From an uncultured Ruminococcus sp. (lineage in GTDB: Bacteria; Bacillota; Clostridia; Oscillospirales; CAG-272): a stretch of DNA of 7,508 nt. The translations under genes and the position numbers were made by a program. Below the pieces are notes generated by a model. The model saw only the letters and a program-made list of their open reading frames with translations. It ran no database searches and was not told the DNA's origin. Below, piece after piece: positions 6,062 through 7,508 of the stretch. Each line of letters opens with the position of its first letter. Position 1 is the first letter of the stretch. Location of the stretch: contig CACZSC010000144.1 in the NCBI GenBank assembly GCA_902783755.1, positions 1 through 7,508 of the forward strand. The letters run 5' to 3'.

Positions 6062-6626
6062 CGCGAAGCTTATATGGAAGACCCTGAAAAAGAAAAAGAT
6101 CCTCCACACTCCGGTTTTCGACGTGCATATGCAGCACGAAAAGTCGTCAGCCGGCATGGAAGGGGATTATGTGGCGATGACCGCACCGGAATGGGTGGTC
6201 ATCGTGCCTGTATATGAGGACAGATTTGTCATGGTCAGACAGTGGCGGCACGGGGAAGACCGCATCACGGTGGAATTTCCGGGCGGAGTCGGGGATCCCG
6301 GCGAAGGCCCTTCAGACACGGCCCGGCGGGAGCTCCTGGAGGAGACCGGCTTCCGGGCTGGTCGGATCACCGAGCTCGGGCGGTGCAGCCCCAATCCGGC
6401 CCTGTTCAAGAACCATTTCCACGTTTTCCTCGCGGAGGATCTTGTCCAGACCGGCAGCCAGCATCTGGATGCGGACGAGGTCCTGAACTTCATGCTCCTG
6501 CCGAGGGAACAGGTCGTCCGGTCGTTCGGAACGGGCGAATTCACACATGCGTTCACCGGGACGGCTCTGGCTTTCTACATGAGGCATGCAGGATATGTGC
6601 CGGGCAGTTTCCCGGGAGAGGGATGA
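6054..6626 (+). CDS. Nudix hydrolase, ADP-ribose pyrophosphatase-like
   Basis: This is a 190-residue cytoplasmic enzyme predicted to hydrolyse a nucleoside diphosphate linked to another moiety, most likely ADP-ribose or a related compound. The Nudix box GX5EX7REUXEEXGU is perfect at residues 78-100 (G78, E84, R92-E93, E96-E97, G99), preceded by VEFPGG. A proline at 115, in SPNPALFKNHFHVFLA, lies about 15 residues after the box, the spacing seen in ADP-ribose pyrophosphatases of the NudF type. VRQWRHG upstream also fits that group. The ATG at 6054 overlaps the stop of the preceding gene (ATGGATGA), with GGAG 6 nt upstream, so translation is probably coupled. The exact substrate cannot be fixed from the sequence. 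Confidence 0.92.
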   Translation: MDDAKLIWKTLKKKKILHTPVFDVHMQHEKSSAGMEGDYVAMTAPEWVVIVPVYEDRFVMVRQWRHGEDRITVEFPGGVGDPGEGPSDTARRELLEETGFRAGRITELGRCSPNPALFKNHFHVFLAEDLVQTGSQHLDADEVLNFMLLPREQVVRSFGTGEFTHAFTGTALAFYMRHAGYVPGSFPGEG

Positions 6627-6627
6627 G

Positions 6628-7380
6628 ATGGAATACCAGAAGATCAACTCCGAGACGATAGACAGGTGGTGCCGCGAAGGATGGGAATGGGGACAGCCGC
6701 TGTCCCATGAGGAATATCTCGGCGCAAAGAACGGCAACTGGTCTGTGAAGCTCACACCGGTCAGGGCGGTGCCCCGCGGATGGTTCGGGGAGCTTTCGGG
6801 AAAGAAGGTCCTGGGGCTTGCGAGCGGGGGAGGACAGCAGATCCCGGTATTCGCTGCTCTGGGAGCGGAATGCACTGTGCTGGATTATTCGCAGGAGCAG
6901 TGCGAGAGCGAGAGAAAAGTCGCTCAGCGGGAGGAATACGGAGTCAGTATCCTGTGCCTGGACATGACAGAACCGCTCCCTTTTCCGGAGGGTTCCTTTG
7001 ACCTCATATTCCATCCGGTATCGAACTGCTACATCAGGGAGACGGAGCCCGTGTTCCGGGAGTGCTTCAGGGTGCTGAAACCGGGCGGCAGGCTACTCGG
7101 CGGATATGACACCGGCATCAACTATATCTTGGATGAAGGTGAGGAAAAGATCGTCAGATCTCTTCCGTTCGATCCGACGGCCGACAGGGAACTCTACGAG
7201 TACTGCATGGAAGGTGACTGGGGGATCCAGTTCTCCCATACTCTGGAGGAGCAGATCGGAGGACAGCTCAGAGCCGGGTTCATCATCAGGGACCTGTATG
7301 AGGATACCAACAGCTCGGGCAATCTTCACGAAAAGAACATCCCGTCATTTGTGGCGGTGCTGGCGGAAAAACCCGTATAA
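6628..7380 (+). CDS. Class I SAM-dependent methyltransferase
   Basis: This is a 250-residue cytoplasmic Rossmann-fold methyltransferase. Motif I is VLGLASGGGQQIPVFAALGA (residues 61-80), followed by the acidic end of strand 2 in CTVLDYS (D86). LCLDMTEPLPFPEGSFDLIF (about 109-128) covers the adenine-side Asp and motif IV region, and FRVLKPGGRLLGG (147-159) is the typical post-motif strand. The N-terminal 50 residues (IDRWCREGWEWGQPLSHEEY) are probably a substrate cap. The ATG at 6628 is one base after the Nudix stop codon and has AGGG 5 nt upstream. An in-frame ATG at 6586 lies inside the Nudix gene and lacks such a site. The fold is clear, but the methyl acceptor is not known. This is the last gene of the operon. 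Confidence 0.92.
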   Translation: MEYQKINSETIDRWCREGWEWGQPLSHEEYLGAKNGNWSVKLTPVRAVPRGWFGELSGKKVLGLASGGGQQIPVFAALGAECTVLDYSQEQCESERKVAQREEYGVSILCLDMTEPLPFPEGSFDLIFHPVSNCYIRETEPVFRECFRVLKPGGRLLGGYDTGINYILDEGEEKIVRSLPFDPTADRELYEYCMEGDWGIQFSHTLEEQIGGQLRAGFIIRDLYEDTNSSGNLHEKNIPSFVAVLAEKPV

Positions 7381-7384
7381 GACG

Positions 7385-7427
7385 AAAAAGAGAAGGTGGC
7401 TTCAGTAAGTCCTGACCTTCTCTTTTT
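7385..7427. terminator. Bidirectional intrinsic terminator
   Basis: The arms aaaaagagaaggt (7385-7397) and accttctcttttt (7415-7427) form a 13-bp perfect stem. The loop can pair further (GG-CTT with AAG-T-CC). T runs are present at the outer side on both strands, so it can end the four-gene operon (5 nt after its last stop) and the convergent tRNA transcript. Confidence 0.93.
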
Positions 7428-7435
7428 GATATTCA

Positions 7436-7508
7436 AGCGGATTACGGGGCTCGAACCCGCCACCTCGACCTTGGCAAGGTCGCGCTCTACCAAATGAGCT
7501 AAATCCGC
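7436..7508 (-). tRNA. tRNA-Gly (anticodon GCC)
   Basis: The gene folds into a complete 73-nt cloverleaf on the minus strand. The acceptor arm is GCGGATT (7508-7502) with AATCCGC (7443-7437). The D stem is GCTC/GAGC. The anticodon stem CGACC/GGTCG encloses loop TTGCCAA, giving anticodon GCC. The T arm is GCGGG-TTCGAAC-CCCGT. The discriminator is U (7436), as expected for bacterial tRNA-Gly. CCA is not encoded; the next bases are TGA. Its 5' end is the last base of the window, so its promoter is outside. Confidence 0.96.

Noticed and set aside
6586..6627. Upstream ATG for the methyltransferase
   Set aside because: It lies 41 bases inside the Nudix gene with no ribosome binding site, and the added residues are out of keeping with the family; ATG at 6628 has AGGG at proper distance.
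7436..7508. tRNA-Gly as attachment site of the mobile element
   Set aside because: The tRNA is intact, no copy of its 3' end appears elsewhere in the window, and the element lies more than 6 kb away beyond two host operons.

Overview
The window looks like a piece of a chromosome from a moderately GC-rich Clostridia-type Firmicute, probably a gut lineage. This rests on the initiator family at the left end, the strong AGGAGG-type ribosome binding sites, the consensus sigma-A promoters and the style of the membrane-anchored protein. No species can be named from the sequence alone.

Left part (1 to about 1357): an AT-richer segment that reads as one end of an integrated mobile element continuing leftward out of the window. 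It carries a RepA_N/DUF6017-type replication initiator on the minus strand. A cluster of short tandem and palindromic repeats lies inside the rep coding sequence, where RepA_N replicons are known to keep their origin. The rep leader has a terminator-like hairpin. Just past the rpsI terminator lies an array of four related 18-19 bp repeats, each beginning CTG on the minus strand. The array looks like the end of a transposon with multiple transposase-binding sites, or alternatively a set of initiator or repressor sites. The transposase and the other end are not in view.

Middle (1377 to 2359): the conserved host operon rplM-rpsI (ribosomal proteins L13 and S9) on the minus strand, with a textbook TTGACA-17-TATAAT promoter, a short leader and a strong intrinsic terminator.

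Right part (2503 to 7427): a divergently transcribed, tightly packed four-gene operon. It has its own TTGACA-17-TAAAAT promoter and a leader hairpin. The genes are a 1032-residue exported, membrane-anchored protein with a DUF5722-like core; a small three-helix membrane protein; a NudF-like Nudix hydrolase; and a class I SAM-dependent methyltransferase. Spacing is 7 nt, then an 8-nt overlap, then 1 nt, so the genes are very likely co-transcribed and partly translationally coupled. Whether the surface protein and the two cytoplasmic enzymes share a pathway cannot be read from the sequence. A 13-bp perfect-stem terminator closes the operon and also serves a convergent tRNA-Gly(GCC) gene that ends exactly at the window edge.
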